Shown here: positions 1 to 9,344 of the stretch, piece by piece
How the letters are laid out: each line of letters starts with the position of its first letter
Position numbering within the stretch: the stretch's first letter is position 1
Origin: Bombilactobacillus thymidiniphilus
GTDB lineage: Bacteria; Bacillota; Bacilli; Lactobacillales; Lactobacillaceae
DNA: 64,000 nt
Direction: 5' to 3'
Assembly (NCBI RefSeq): GCF_023380245.1
Contig: NZ_CP093365.1
Location: 372,001-436,000 of the forward strand
Made by a program: the position numbers and the translations under genes
The notes under the pieces: generated by a model
Databases searched by the model: none
Told to the model about the DNA's origin: nothing
What the model saw: the letters and a program-made list of their open reading frames with translations, nothing else

Positions 1-318
1 GATTTCAAACATGACTTTTTCACGTTTAACAACAGCTACCCAACCAGCAGGTGCACCTTTACCAGATCCCATACGAACACCAACACCTTTAGCGGTGTAG
101 GACTTATGCGGGAAAATCTTAATCCAAACTTTACCGCCACGCTTCATATAACGAGTCATTGCAATACGAGCTGCTTCAATTTGGCGGTTAGTAATCCAAT
201 GGGATTCAACAGCTTGTAAACCGTATTCACCAAAAGTCACTTCACGACCACCCTTAGCAGCACCACGCATCTTACCACGAAATTCACGGCGGTGTTTTAC
301 ACGCTTAGGTACTAACAT
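1..318 (-). CDS. rplP: 50S ribosomal protein L16 (partial, C-terminus off window)
   Basis: The ATG at 318 opens a frame running to the window edge without a stop. It begins [19 protein letters not shown], the L16 signature, and continues with [34 protein letters not shown] and [13 protein letters not shown], all diagnostic of L16, which lies near the peptidyl-transferase centre and the A-site tRNA. 106 codons are visible of a protein usually about 144 residues, so roughly a quarter lies outside. It follows rpsC by 3 bp in the S10 operon; the next gene would be rpmC (L29) by family gene order. Confidence 0.97.
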   Translation of the reverse strand, partial: MLVPKRVKHRREFRGKMRGAAKGGREVTFGEYGLQAVESHWITNRQIEAARIAMTRYMKRGGKVWIKIFPHKSYTAKGVGVRMGSGKGAPAGWVAVVKREKVMFEI

Positions 319-321
319 CGA

Positions 322-1008
322 TTAGTTTCCTCCTTTCACTCCACTATTATTGTTGCGGTTGTTATTACTCTTAGGTTTGTCTGGTAACACTTCACCACGA
401 TAAATCCAAGTTTTAACACCTAAATTACCGTATGTTGTAGCAGCTTCAACCCAAGCATAGTCAATATCTGCACGTAAAGTATGCAAAGGAACTGTTCCTT
501 CCGTATGCCATTCAGTACGTGACATATCTGCACCATTCAAACGACCAGAGATTTGTGTTTTGATACCCTTAGCACCAGCACGACGCGTCCGTTGATTAGC
601 TTGCCGCTGTGCACGACGAAAAGCAATACGAGCTTCTAGTTGACGGGCAATACTTTCACCAACTAATTTAGCATCCAAGTCAGGCTTTTTAATTTCCACA
701 ATGTTGATGTGGATATTTTTGCCAGTTAGTGTATTTAACTCTTTACGAAGCTTTTCAACTTCAGAACCACCCTTACCAATGACCATACCAGGTTTTGCGG
801 TGTGAATGGATACATTGATTTTCTTAGCTGCACGTTCAATTTCAATACGTGAAATTGATGCACTAGCTAATCTCTTTTCGATGAACTTACGGATTTTTAA
901 ATCTTCCAATAAGAACTTAGAAAAGTCTTTTTTATTAGCATACCATTTGGAATCCCAGTCACGAATAACGCCAACACGGAAACCAATCGGATTAATTTTT
1001 TGACCCAC
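322..1008 (-). CDS. rpsC: 30S ribosomal protein S3
   Basis: This 228-residue protein starts at a GTG (1006-1008) preceded by AAGGAGG at good spacing; the start [13 protein letters not shown] is typical. The KH domain carries [15 protein letters not shown] (about residues 74-88), which binds RNA at the mRNA entry tunnel, and the C-terminal S3 domain contains [23 protein letters not shown] and [13 protein letters not shown]. The last 15 residues are an Asn/Gly-rich tail, a variable feature of the family. It lies between rplV and rplP in the S10 operon. Identification is secure. Confidence 0.98.
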   Translation of the reverse strand: MGQKINPIGFRVGVIRDWDSKWYANKKDFSKFLLEDLKIRKFIEKRLASASISRIEIERAAKKINVSIHTAKPGMVIGKGGSEVEKLRKELNTLTGKNIHINIVEIKKPDLDAKLVGESIARQLEARIAFRRAQRQANQRTRRAGAKGIKTQISGRLNGADMSRTEWHTEGTVPLHTLRADIDYAWVEAATTYGNLGVKTWIYRGEVLPDKPKSNNNRNNNSGVKGGN

Positions 1009-1028
1009 GTTTTTGCCTCCTTATGGTT

Positions 1029-1382
1029 TTATTCTACTTCAGAAACTACAACAGTAACATGACTGGTACGTTTATTGATTGGGGATGCGGAACCCTTAGC
1101 ACGTGGTCTGAAACGTTTCAATGTTGGACCTTCGTTAACATAAGCTTCGCTAACAACCAAATTTTGCACATCTAAGTCATAGTTATGTTCAGCATTTGCA
1201 ATTGCTGATTTTAAGACCTTAGCTACAATTGGTGAACCTGCACGAGGAGTGAATTGTAAAATAGCCAAAGCTTCAGCAGCACTCTTGCCCTTGATTAAAT
1301 CAACAACAAGCCGAGCTTTTCTAGGTGCAATGCGGACTGTTTTAGCAGTTGCGGTTGCAGTTGTAATTTGTTCTTCTGCCAT
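1029..1382 (-). CDS. rplV: 50S ribosomal protein L22
   Basis: The 117 residues contain [19 protein letters not shown] at the N-terminal region and [19 protein letters not shown] near the C-terminus; the latter forms the beta-hairpin that lines the exit tunnel and is the site of macrolide-resistance changes in this family. Length is normal. GGAGAG precedes the ATG at 1382. It sits between rpsS and rpsC in the S10 operon, separated by 17 and 20 bp. Confidence 0.98.
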   Translation of the reverse strand: MAEEQITTATATAKTVRIAPRKARLVVDLIKGKSAAEALAILQFTPRAGSPIVAKVLKSAIANAEHNYDLDVQNLVVSEAYVNEGPTLKRFRPRAKGSASPINKRTSHVTVVVSEVE

Positions 1383-1399
1383 TATCTAAGCTCTCCTTT

Positions 1400-1678
1400 C
1401 TATGCGCCTGTTCTTTTGTCATCTTTACCATGACCGTGGAAAGTACGTGTTGGCACAAATTCACCTAATTTATGGCCAACCATGTCTTCTTGAACATAAA
1501 CTGGGACATGCTTTCTTCCGTTATAAACTGCGATCGTGTATCCTACAAAACTGGGGAAAATAGTAGAGCGACGTGACCAAGTCTTAATAACTGACTTTTT
1601 CTCTTGATTTGCTTGGGCATCAATTTTTTTCAATAAATGCGCATCAGCAAATGGTCCTTTTTTCAAACTACGACTCAT
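1400..1678 (-). CDS. rpsS: 30S ribosomal protein S19
   Basis: The 92-residue protein begins [19 protein letters not shown] and contains [38 protein letters not shown] and [14 protein letters not shown], all standard S19 segments. S19 pairs with S13 at the head of the 30S subunit. GGGAGG precedes the ATG. It lies between rplB and rplV as in other S10 operons. Confidence 0.98.
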   Translation of the reverse strand: MSRSLKKGPFADAHLLKKIDAQANQEKKSVIKTWSRRSTIFPSFVGYTIAVYNGRKHVPVYVQEDMVGHKLGEFVPTRTFHGHGKDDKRTGA

Positions 1679-1718
1679 CAGACAACCTCCCTTTTCGTTA
1701 TCTTATTTTGCTAAAACT

Positions 1719-2558
1719 TTATTTTCTCTTATTCTTACGATGACGTACGACAAATTTCTCAGAACGTGCACGGCTTGAACGAGTTTTCTTACCAAGAGTT
1801 TTCTTACCCCAAGGAGATAATGGCGATGGACGTCCGATAGGAGCTTTACCTTCACCACCACCATGAGGGTGATCGTTAGGGTTCATTACGGAACCACGAA
1901 CAGTAGGACGAATACCCATCCAACGCTTACGACCTGCTTTACCAATGTTAATCAATTCATGTTGTTCATTACCAACAGACCCAATTGTGGCACGGCAAGC
2001 TGAAAGAATCATCCGTACTTCACCAGAAACCAAGCGAATCAAAGTATATTTACCATCACGACCCAAAACTTGAGCAGATGTACCAGCTGAACGGACTAAT
2101 TGTCCACCCTTACCAGGTTTTAATTCGATATTATGGATAACTGTACCAACGGGAATGTTTGCTAATGGTAAAGCATTACCTACTTTAATATCAGCATTTG
2201 CACCAGATTGGATTTTTTGACCAACTTCAAGACCTTTAGGAGCAATGATATAAGCTTTTACACCATCGTCATAATGCAAAAGAGCGATATTAGCTGAACG
2301 GTTAGGATCATATTCAATAGCCTTAACAGTTGCGGTAATGTCATCTTTATTGCGCTTGAAGTCAATAATACGGTATTTTTGTTTATGACCACCACCACGA
2401 TGACGAACAGTTATATGACCATAAGAATTGCGTCCAGCCGTATGGCTTTGGGATTCTAATAAAGTTTTTTCTGGTGTTGTTTTTGTAATTTCAGCAAAAT
2501 CAGAACCAGTCATATTACGTCGACCGTTAGTCGTTGGTTTGTATTTAATAATACCCAT
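1719..2558 (-). CDS. rplB: 50S ribosomal protein L2
   Basis: The 279-residue length is normal. Recognisable blocks are [38 protein letters not shown], and [20 protein letters not shown], which holds the conserved His needed for subunit association and peptidyl-transferase activity. The C-terminus is basic ([17 protein letters not shown]). GGAGG lies at proper distance before the ATG at 2558. Operon neighbours are rplW and rpsS. Confidence 0.98.
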   Translation of the reverse strand: MGIIKYKPTTNGRRNMTGSDFAEITKTTPEKTLLESQSHTAGRNSYGHITVRHRGGGHKQKYRIIDFKRNKDDITATVKAIEYDPNRSANIALLHYDDGVKAYIIAPKGLEVGQKIQSGANADIKVGNALPLANIPVGTVIHNIELKPGKGGQLVRSAGTSAQVLGRDGKYTLIRLVSGEVRMILSACRATIGSVGNEQHELINIGKAGRKRWMGIRPTVRGSVMNPNDHPHGGGEGKAPIGRPSPLSPWGKKTLGKKTRSSRARSEKFVVRHRKNKRK

Positions 2559-2575
2559 ACTTATTACCTCCTATA

Positions 2576-2863
2576 TTATTGATTTTCAAAAATCTTAATT
2601 TCTTTGGAATCTTCAGTAAGCTTAATAATTGCTTTGCGACGCTTGTTAGTTTTACCAACATAACGACCCACACGCTTTTTCTTAGGCTTAATGTTCATAA
2701 TGTTAACATTAGCAACTTTAACATCAAAAATTTCTTCGATAGCTTGACGTACTTGGATTTTGTTGGCATTAACTGCAACATCAAAAACGTATTTTTTGTC
2801 ATCCATGTCAGCCATTGAAGCTTCAGTGATTACAGGACGTAAAATAATATCTTGTGCTGCCAT
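2576..2863 (-). CDS. rplW: 50S ribosomal protein L23
   Basis: The 95 residues start [17 protein letters not shown] and contain [23 protein letters not shown], with the conserved basic block near [18 protein letters not shown]23 surrounds the tunnel exit and docks trigger factor and SRP. Its ATG overlaps the rplD stop codon by one base (TAATG), suggesting translational coupling to L4. Confidence 0.98.
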   Translation of the reverse strand: MAAQDIILRPVITEASMADMDDKKYVFDVAVNANKIQVRQAIEEIFDVKVANVNIMNIKPKKKRVGRYVGKTNKRRKAIIKLTEDSKEIKIFENQ

Positions 2864-3486
2864 TATCCAAGTGCCTCCTCAATAGTATTTAATGCATTTT
2901 GTGTAACGATCATTTGTTTGTTATTAACAACATCTAAAACGTTAATTCCAGTTGCCTTAATAACTTTAACTTTATCAATATTACGAGCAGATAAAGCTAC
3001 ATTTTCGTTGTCTGCTTCAACAACAACCAATGTACGACCTTGCACATTTAATTTATCCATAACCGTTTTAAATTCTTTAGTACTTGGCTTAGCAAAGTTT
3101 AAAGAATCAATCACAATCATTTCATTATCAGCAACTTTTTGTGAAAGAGCTGATTTAATAGCTAAGCGAGCTACTTTACGTGGCAATTTGTAAGCATATG
3201 ATCTTGGAGTTGGTCCAAAGACAACACCACCACCACGCCATTGAGGGGAACGGATTGAACCTTGACGAGCACGTCCAGTTCCTTTTTGACGCCATGGCTT
3301 GCGACCACCGCCACGCACTGCAGAACGATTCTTCACAGCATGTGTACCTTGACGTAAAGATGCTTGTTGCATGATAACTGCATCAGCAATTACATGTTGA
3401 TTAGGTTCAATAGCAAAAACTTCGTCTTTAACTTCAGTAGAACCATTTTTGGAGCCAGTTTGTTGATATAAATCTACTTGAGCCAT
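2863..3486 (-). CDS. rplD: 50S ribosomal protein L4
   Basis: This 207-residue protein carries the L4 loop that reaches into the exit tunnel ([20 protein letters not shown], about residues 58-77), followed by [19 protein letters not shown]. The globular part ends NTIEEALG. In several bacteria L4 represses its own S10 operon through the leader; whether that holds here depends on the leader at 4561-4733. AGGAGG precedes the ATG. It overlaps rplW by one base. Confidence 0.98.
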   Translation of the reverse strand: MAQVDLYQQTGSKNGSTEVKDEVFAIEPNQHVIADAVIMQQASLRQGTHAVKNRSAVRGGGRKPWRQKGTGRARQGSIRSPQWRGGGVVFGPTPRSYAYKLPRKVARLAIKSALSQKVADNEMIVIDSLNFAKPSTKEFKTVMDKLNVQGRTLVVVEADNENVALSARNIDKVKVIKATGINVLDVVNNKQMIVTQNALNTIEEALG

Positions 3487-3504
3487 CTATGATAACCTCC
3501 TTTC

Positions 3505-4209
3505 TTATTCTTCAGTTGCTACTTCTTGTTCTTCGTTGGCAGAACTATCAGCAATTAGCGCACCGATATTTTTTTGACCTTTGATACCCTTTAATGTCGA
3601 TTGGATCTTAATCAAGGATTTGTTAGCACCTGGGACATTACCCTTAATCATTAACAAATTGTTTTCAACATCAATCTTAGCAATCACAAGATTTTGTGTG
3701 GTTACTTGATTACCACCCATGCGACCTGGTAACAGCTTGCCCTTAAATACTCGGTTAATAACAGCACCCATTGAACCTGGGATCCGGTGATAACGAGAAC
3801 CATGAGTTTCAGGACCACGTGATTGTCCATGACGCTTGATATTACCTTGGAAACCATGTCCTTTAGTAATACCAGTCACATCAATAACATCACCACTGGC
3901 AAACGTATTAACTTTAACTTCATCGCCAACTTTGTAATCATCCAAATTTACATCGCGAAATTCACGAATATAATGTTTTGGAGTCGTGTTGGCTTTCTTA
4001 GCATGACCTTGTTGTGGCTTGTTCGTTAAAACTTCGCGACGATCTTCAATTCCTAATTGAACAGCTTCGTAACCATCGTTTTCAACAGTTTTAAGTTGCA
4101 TAACAACGTTAGGTGTTGCTTGGATAACAGTAACGGGAATTAATTCACCCTTATCAGTAAAGAGTTGTGTCATTCCGACTTTTTTACCAAGAATTCCTTT
4201 TCTGGTCAT
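3505..4209 (-). CDS. rplC: 50S ribosomal protein L3 with C-terminal extension
   Basis: It starts [17 protein letters not shown] and contains [22 protein letters not shown], the loop that approaches the peptidyl-transferase centre, and [11 protein letters not shown]. Typical Bacillus L3 is about 209 residues; this one has 234 because of a tail of about 25 residues ending [13 protein letters not shown], acidic and likely disordered. The core is complete, so the extension is lineage variation rather than a fusion. GGAGGTG precedes the ATG. rpsJ is upstream. Confidence 0.98.
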   Translation of the reverse strand: MTRKGILGKKVGMTQLFTDKGELIPVTVIQATPNVVMQLKTVENDGYEAVQLGIEDRREVLTNKPQQGHAKKANTTPKHYIREFRDVNLDDYKVGDEVKVNTFASGDVIDVTGITKGHGFQGNIKRHGQSRGPETHGSRYHRIPGSMGAVINRVFKGKLLPGRMGGNQVTTQNLVIAKIDVENNLLMIKGNVPGANKSLIKIQSTLKGIKGQKNIGALIADSSANEEQEVATEE

Positions 4210-4251
4210 GATTACACCTCCATTAATTTGATTTTTTTATAAAACCTATAA

Positions 4252-4560
4252 TTATAGTTTAATTTCGATATCGACACCACTTGGTAGATCAAGCTTCATC
4301 AATGAATCAACAGTCTTAGGTGACGGATTAACAATATCAATTAAACGCTTATGTGTGCGCATTTCAAATTGTTCCCGTGAGTCCTTAAACTTGTGTGGTG
4401 AACGGATAACCGTATATAGTGTACGCTCTGTTGGCAAAGGAATTGGACCTGAAATTTGTGCACCAGTTCTCTTTGCAGTTTCCACAATCTTATCAGCTGA
4501 TTGATCGATAATCCGATATTCATAAGCTTTAAGACGAATCCGAATCTTTTGACTTGCCAT
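4252..4560 (-). CDS. rpsJ: 30S ribosomal protein S10
   Basis: First gene of the S10 operon, 102 residues. It has [37 protein letters not shown] and [15 protein letters not shown], standard S10 segments. S10 (NusE) also partners NusB/NusG in transcription antitermination. GGAGGG precedes the ATG at good spacing. A promoter lies about 170 bp upstream (4728-4756), leaving a long leader. Confidence 0.98.
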   Translation of the reverse strand: MASQKIRIRLKAYEYRIIDQSADKIVETAKRTGAQISGPIPLPTERTLYTVIRSPHKFKDSREQFEMRTHKRLIDIVNPSPKTVDSLMKLDLPSGVDIEIKL

Positions 4561-4756
4561 GGAATACCCTCCTTTTTGTATCTTTAAAATACCGGTTCAG
4601 TAAAAATTACCGATAGCCCTGCCGTGGCAAAGCGTCCGGGCGTGTCGCAACCTTTCACATCAACACCGATGTGCTACATTAGCTAAATAGGGAACACTAT
4701 CCCCTTGGACTAACCAGCACCTATAGTATACTACAGGTTTAAGTACTACATTTCAA
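4561..4756 (-). promoter_or_regulatory. S10 operon promoter and ~170-nt structured leader
   Basis: On the minus strand TTGAAA (4751-4756), a 17-bp spacer and TAGTAT (4728-4733) form a good sigma-A promoter. The transcript would carry about 165 nt before the rpsJ start. The leader has short stems: ACATC/GATGT (within 4655-4672), a GCCC/GGGC pair enclosing TGCCACGGCA (about 4614-4640), and a GGGGATA...TTCCC element. S10 operon leaders are known sites of L4 autoregulation in some bacteria; assignment of that role here is inference, as I could not fold the RNA. No U-tract terminator is visible in it. Confidence 0.6.
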
Positions 4757-4841
4757 GGGATTTAACTTAATTTTTTGATTTATTTTTCTCTTTTTGGTAA
4801 ATGAACGTTTATAATGAAAAATAAAAAAGGATTTGATTATT

Positions 4842-5396
4842 ATGTTAAACGAAGCTTTATTGATTATTGATTATACAAATGATTTTGTCGCCGAAGGGGG
4901 CAGTTTAACTGCTGGCAAGCCTGCCCAATTGATTGAAGACAATATTTTTAATTTAGCTCAAGAATTTCTCAACAACGACCAGTGGATTATTTTACCGACT
5001 GACTTACATCAGCTAAATGATCCTTATCATCCTGAGACTAAATTATTCCCGCCACATAATTTAGCAGATAGCTGGGGACGACAATTCTATGGTAGATTAC
5101 AAGATTGGTATGATGATAATAAACAAAACGATCATGTTTATGCCTACGCTAAAAATAGATATTCAGCTTTTGCTAATACTAATTTAGATAATTTTTTGCG
5201 TGAACGTAATATTAACAAACTGCATCTAACAGGCGTTTGCACGGACATTTGCGTACTGCACACAGCAATATCTGCCTATAATTTAAATTACAATTTAGTA
5301 ATTCATCAAAATGGTGTAGCTACTTTCAATCCTGACGGACAAAACTGGGCCTTAGATCATTTTAAAAATAGTTTAGGCGCAACTATTACAAATTAA
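4842..5396 (+). CDS. pncA: Nicotinamidase (isochorismatase-like hydrolase)
   Basis: Hydrolyses nicotinamide to nicotinate for NAD salvage. The 184-residue product shows LLIIDYTNDFVAEGG with the catalytic Asp, the DLH...H metal-binding region (TDLHQLNDPYHPETKLFPPH), the Lys segment YAKNRYSAF, and GVCTDICVLHTA with the nucleophilic Cys. The pattern matches Bacillus-type PncA closely. The ATG at 4842 was chosen because AAAAAAGG lies 11 bp upstream; an in-frame TTG at 4833 is too close to it. TATAAT at 4810-4815 is a likely -10, with a weak -35. It stands alone, divergent from rpsJ. Confidence 0.9.
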   Translation: MLNEALLIIDYTNDFVAEGGSLTAGKPAQLIEDNIFNLAQEFLNNDQWIILPTDLHQLNDPYHPETKLFPPHNLADSWGRQFYGRLQDWYDDNKQNDHVYAYAKNRYSAFANTNLDNFLRERNINKLHLTGVCTDICVLHTAISAYNLNYNLVIHQNGVATFNPDGQNWALDHFKNSLGATITN

Positions 5397-5536
5397 ACCA
5401 GGCTTACTAATTTTCAACAGCAATACTTTATTGTTAATTAAAATAGATTATCTTGTTAACATGCGACGCTGCTAACGTACAAAAAGTTTATCTTCAATTA
5501 TTATGCGTACTTTACCTTATTTATTCCATATAACTC

Positions 5537-5585
5537 AAAAAAATTACCGGCTCGATAGTCTACATTATCTATCAAGTCGGTAAAA
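5537..5585 (-). terminator. Rho-independent terminator of oppA-pepT
   Basis: Inverted repeat with arms about 5544-5558 and 5568-5583 (TTACCG...CGGTAA outer, CGATAG/CTATC inner). On the minus strand it follows the pepT stop directly and ends in a run of seven U. On the plus strand it could also stop pncA, though the T-run is weaker. Confidence 0.85.
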
Positions 5586-5588
5586 TTA

Positions 5589-6833
5589 TTACATATTATA
5601 AAGCATGCTAATGGTGACAATTGTCTGTGCTAATTGTGCCAAGGACTCCACTGTGACAAATTCATATGGTCCATGAAAATTTTCACCACCATTGAACAAG
5701 TTAGGCGTAGGCAGACCTAAGTACGTAATCTTGGAACCATCCGTTCCACCACGAAATGGCACAAAGTTAGGCTTAATATCCAACTTTTCTATAGCTTGCT
5801 GCGCCAAATCCAAAGGATAACGATCTAAATTAATAATATCAGCCATATTGTAATACTGATCAGCCATATGAAGTTTAATACGCGGATAATCCAAGTCTTG
5901 ATTCAAGTTATCAACAATTTTCTGTAAATTATTTTTACGCTCTTCAAATTGCGCGCGCGCAAAATCACGGATAATATAAGTCAATTGTGCAGCAGCCACC
6001 GTACCACTGAAATTAGTTAGTAAATAAAATCCGTCATGACCGTCTACCAGTTCCGGTCGTTGACTTGCTGGTAAGAGTTGATCAATCATTTCTCCCAAAC
6101 TAATCGCATTTACCAACTGATCCTTGGCTTGACCTGGGTGCACACTGGTACCTGCGATTTCAATAACTGCTTGAGCAGCGTTAAAAGTCTCATATTCAAT
6201 ATCGCCAACTAAGCCATTATCCAGCGTATAAGCAAAGTCCGCTGCAAAATCACGTACATCAAAACGATCTGCTCCACGTCCAATTTCTTCATCTGGTCCA
6301 AAAGCAACTTTAATATTACAATGTTCAACTTCTGGATGTGCGACTAAATAGCGCAAAGCTGACACTAATCCGGCAATGCCCCCCTTATCATCAACACCTA
6401 ATAAAGTTGTCCCATCCGTCGTAATTAAAGTTTGTTGAATATAATTTTGCAAATTGGGAAATTGTTGGCTAGATAACACTAAGCCATTATTCCAGTGAAT
6501 ATCGCTGCCATCATAATTAACATGAATTTGGGGATGAATCTGGGAACCCTTATAATCAGGAGCTGTATCTAAGTGAGCAATAAAGCCTATCGTACCAGTT
6601 TGATTAGCATTATTGCTGGGTAATAATGCTGTCAAAAAAGAATTCTTTGGATTTAACTTAACTTGTTGCAACCCTAGATCATATAATTGTTGTTGTAGAA
6701 TTAACGCTAATTTTGTTTGGCCAGCAGTTGTCGGCACTTGTTCTAGTGGCGCATGGGCATCAGAGGTCGTATCAATTTGCACATACTGCAAAAAATCTGC
6801 TAATAATTGTTCTTGATCAATGATTAAATCCAA
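5589..6833 (-). CDS. pepT: Peptidase T (tripeptide aminopeptidase)
   Basis: M20-family zinc aminopeptidase removing the N-terminal residue of tripeptides in the cytoplasm. The 414 residues match the family length. Metal and catalytic motifs are visible: FIAHLDTAPD (His and catalytic Asp), LLGVDDKGGIAGL (bridging Asp), GPDEEIGRGAD (general-base Glu pair), TLDNG, and GENFHGPYE (last His ligand). Translation starts at TTG (6831-6833) with GGAAGAG upstream; the ATG nearby is out of frame. It is 14 bp downstream of the oppA-like gene, so peptide capture and peptide hydrolysis are probably co-expressed. Confidence 0.95.
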   Translation of the reverse strand: MDLIIDQEQLLADFLQYVQIDTTSDAHAPLEQVPTTAGQTKLALILQQQLYDLGLQQVKLNPKNSFLTALLPSNNANQTGTIGFIAHLDTAPDYKGSQIHPQIHVNYDGSDIHWNNGLVLSSQQFPNLQNYIQQTLITTDGTTLLGVDDKGGIAGLVSALRYLVAHPEVEHCNIKVAFGPDEEIGRGADRFDVRDFAADFAYTLDNGLVGDIEYETFNAAQAVIEIAGTSVHPGQAKDQLVNAISLGEMIDQLLPASQRPELVDGHDGFYLLTNFSGTVAAAQLTYIIRDFARAQFEERKNNLQKIVDNLNQDLDYPRIKLHMADQYYNMADIINLDRYPLDLAQQAIEKLDIKPNFVPFRGGTDGSKITYLGLPTPNLFNGGENFHGPYEFVTVESLAQLAQTIVTISMLYNM

Positions 6834-6847
6834 AAAATCATCTCTTC

Positions 6848-8467
6848 CTATTTAAGATAAGCGGTTTTCCAATCATATGGAACACCCGAACCATTGTAAA
6901 CAATGTTACGCACTTTGGAATTCATTAATTGTGCCTTAGTTCCTTGATAAAGCGGAATCGTTCCTTGTTGGTGCATTAGGCGTTTTTCCGCTTTTTGCTG
7001 AGCTTGCCAACGTTTAGTGGGATTTTGACCATATTTATTTTCCGATAAATCTAAATAATGATCAAATTTCTCATCCTTAAATCCAGATGTATTATAAGAG
7101 GAATCAGACTGCCAAACTTCTAAAAAGTTAATCGGATCGGCATAAACCGATTGCCATGAAGCAATCACCATATCATAATTGCCCTTGCGATCTTCAGCTA
7201 AGCGTTGTGTCTTCGGCAAAGTACGCAAACTAATTTGCACATGAGGCAATTTTTCTAATTCACCTTGAATAAATTCACCCGTATGTTTAGAACCTTCCGT
7301 ATCATCAATCATCAAAGTTAATTTTAAATTTTTAACTTTAGCTTCGCGCATCCCTTTAGACAGCAATTTTTTAGCTAGTTGGAAATTAGGCGAAACTGTA
7401 TTAGCAACTTGTGTACTCTTCGCAAAATCTTTTCCTTGATACGTACTTAAGCCCACAGGCACAAAACCTTTAGGCGCTAAAGAATCATCTTGCAAAACAC
7501 CCTTAACTAATTTATGGCGATCAATGGCTAATGAAAAAGCCCGCCGAACATTTATATTTTTAAAAGCTGATACTTTATTTTGGTTCAAGTTTAAGTAGTT
7601 CATATTGGAGGATTGGCGCACGAGAAAATCAGATTCCCCTTTTAAATTAGGCACCTGTGCCCCAGTTAAAGTAGTCTGATCAACTTTATGATCTTGATAT
7701 AAATTCAAGCCAGTTTGCGGATCCTTAACCACAGTTTCATTAATGCGCTGCAATTTAACCTTTTTCTTATCCCAATAATGACCATTTTTGACTAATTGCC
7801 AGCTAGAATCACTTGGATCCCAATGTGTTAGCTTGTAAGGTCCATTAGAAACCACTTTTTGTGAACTAGTACCATAAGCTTTACCATATTTTTGCACGGA
7901 CTTTTCATTTTGTGGAAAAAATAATGGCCAAGCTAATAATTTTTTGAAATATGGGACAGGTTGTGTCAGATGGACTTCTAACTTATATTTACCTAATGCT
8001 TTTATCCCCAAAGAATCTAGTGATTTTTGCCCCGCATTAATATCTTTAGCATTTTGAATTTGATTCAAATAAAAAGCATCTTGTGATCCTGTCCTAGGAT
8101 CAACTGTACGTTGCCAAGAATAAACGAAGTCACGAGCGGTCACTGTTTGTCCATTACTCCATTTGGTATCCGGTTTTAACCAAAAAGTATAGACTAAGCC
8201 ATCATCAGAAATCGTTGCTTTTTGTGCCAAAGCTGGTTGCGGTGTTCCTTTGGCGTCCAAGCGATATAAACCTTCTTGGGTATTAAGTAAAACATTGAAG
8301 CTTAAAGTATCTGTCGCTTGTGAAATATCGGCAGTTGCTAACTCCGTGCTTTCTGTCCAATTTAAAACTTGTTTAGTTTTGGCAGCGACACTATTGTATT
8401 GAATACCTAGTGTCCCCGCAGTAAAGCCAACAACTATCCCTAATTGCCACTTCCTTGCATTATTCAT
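6848..8467 (-). CDS. Peptide ABC transporter substrate-binding protein (OppA family, no lipobox)
   Basis: A 539-residue SBP_bac_5 protein. Family segments include ADISQATDTLSFNVLLNTQEGL, WSNGQTVTARDFVYSWQRTVDP, SNGPYKLTHWDPSDS, NINVRRAFSLAIDRHKLV and a C-terminal PLYQGTKAQLMNSKV. The N-terminus is a signal peptide (residues 1-29, ending NSVAA before KTKQ), but there is no Cys in a lipobox, unlike most Gram-positive OppA lipoproteins; cleavage by signal peptidase I and release, or retention by an uncleaved helix, are alternatives. No permease or ATPase genes are adjacent, so it is an orphan binding protein serving a transporter elsewhere. ATG at 8467 with GGGGGAG. Confidence 0.88.
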   Translation of the reverse strand: MNNARKWQLGIVVGFTAGTLGIQYNSVAAKTKQVLNWTESTELATADISQATDTLSFNVLLNTQEGLYRLDAKGTPQPALAQKATISDDGLVYTFWLKPDTKWSNGQTVTARDFVYSWQRTVDPRTGSQDAFYLNQIQNAKDINAGQKSLDSLGIKALGKYKLEVHLTQPVPYFKKLLAWPLFFPQNEKSVQKYGKAYGTSSQKVVSNGPYKLTHWDPSDSSWQLVKNGHYWDKKKVKLQRINETVVKDPQTGLNLYQDHKVDQTTLTGAQVPNLKGESDFLVRQSSNMNYLNLNQNKVSAFKNINVRRAFSLAIDRHKLVKGVLQDDSLAPKGFVPVGLSTYQGKDFAKSTQVANTVSPNFQLAKKLLSKGMREAKVKNLKLTLMIDDTEGSKHTGEFIQGELEKLPHVQISLRTLPKTQRLAEDRKGNYDMVIASWQSVYADPINFLEVWQSDSSYNTSGFKDEKFDHYLDLSENKYGQNPTKRWQAQQKAEKRLMHQQGTIPLYQGTKAQLMNSKVRNIVYNGSGVPYDWKTAYLK

Positions 8468-8514
8468 TAATTACTCCCCCAAATAAACGATTAAAAATAA
8501 CTAATTCGGTTAGG

Positions 8515-8543
8515 ATTATATAATCGCTAGTAATGATAGTCAA
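8515..8543 (-). promoter_or_regulatory. oppA-pepT promoter
   Basis: TTGACT (8538-8543), exactly 17 bp, then TATAAT (8515-8520): a near-consensus sigma-A promoter about 48 bp upstream of the oppA-like ATG. It sits right after the B3/B4 gene stop, so the oppA-pepT pair can be transcribed independently. Confidence 0.85.
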
Positions 8544-8546
8544 GTA

Positions 8547-9260
8547 TTAATCGTACAATAAAGCCTGCAAATCTGCTTGGGGATGGTCTTTAGTTAATTG
8601 AAATGATTTAGCCGTCACTTGCAAATAAGTTTGTAAATAAGTTTGTAAAAGCTCCAATGCTTGTATTACTTCATTATGGCGTTGTGGATTAATATTTTCC
8701 ATATAAAAAATCATTTGGTGCGTTGTTGATGTAATCTCTACGCGACTACTGTCACGCCAATTAAAACAACGACAAATAACAGACTCTCCATCTTGATAAA
8801 TAACCTCACCCATTAAAGCTGACTCCACATTCGCTTCACCAATTGGAATAAATTCTTCGCCACCTTGAGCGACAGTTAATTCAATATTTCCTTGAATTTT
8901 AGTCAAATCTTGCCCACCAATCGGAAAAGCCCATGTTAAAGCAACGGCATTATATAGATCAACAGCTGGATTAATACTGGTAACACCTTTGCCTTGTTTA
9001 GCACGCTTTAGCAAGTTTTCCACCGCACTACGCGCCCCCTTTTTAGTTTTAAACTGCTGATAAGCTTTCCGCCAATCTTGCACTACAGGATTAGCACTAA
9101 TCGGGTCATTAGGCACCCATTGTTGTGCCTTTTCATTAGCCGTTGTTAATAACTTAGCTGGCAGAGCACCAGTATTATCCACATTATCAACTACTAATCC
9201 TACAATCTCAGCTTCTGGAAAGATTTGCCAAAAGGCTGGTTGCACATTAAACTGCTTCAT
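8547..9260 (-). CDS. B3/B4 tRNA-binding domain-containing protein
   Basis: A 237-residue stand-alone protein resembling the B3/B4 domain of phenylalanyl-tRNA synthetase beta chain. Segments such as ANPVVQDWRKAYQQF, SAVENLLKRAKQGKGV, INPAVDLYNAVAL and PIGGQDLTKI are typical of this family, whose free-standing members are thought to edit or bind tRNA but are poorly characterised. Start at 9260 (MKQFNVQPAFW) is set by GGAGG eight bases upstream; the longer frame from 9290 has no such site. Near the C-terminus QTYL is duplicated. It lies between the str operon and oppA, with palindromes just upstream. Confidence 0.8.
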   Translation of the reverse strand: MKQFNVQPAFWQIFPEAEIVGLVVDNVDNTGALPAKLLTTANEKAQQWVPNDPISANPVVQDWRKAYQQFKTKKGARSAVENLLKRAKQGKGVTSINPAVDLYNAVALTWAFPIGGQDLTKIQGNIELTVAQGGEEFIPIGEANVESALMGEVIYQDGESVICRCFNWRDSSRVEITSTTHQMIFYMENINPQRHNEVIQALELLQTYLQTYLQVTAKSFQLTKDHPQADLQALLYD

Positions 9261-9296
9261 TTTACTAACCTCCATATATTTATATAGCAAAAATGA

Positions 9297-9344
9297 ACTT
9301 TAACTATATAGTTAAAGTCCATTTAATGTTAAATCATGATTTAA
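9297..9344. repeat. Two perfect palindromes between fusA and the B3/B4 gene
   Basis: A perfect 22-bp palindrome (9297-9318; half-site ACTTTAACTAT) and a perfect 16-bp palindrome (9329-9344; half-site TTAAATCA) lie within 48 bp directly after the fusA stop. On the minus strand the 22-bp element is followed by TTCATTTTT, so it could be the str operon terminator. Its position about 37 bp before the B3/B4 gene start also allows an operator role. Confidence 0.65.

Noticed and set aside
8547-9260. Possible fragment of pheT (phenylalanyl-tRNA synthetase beta)
   Set aside because: The gene is a complete stand-alone B3/B4-domain protein with its own RBS and no neighbouring synthetase domains.
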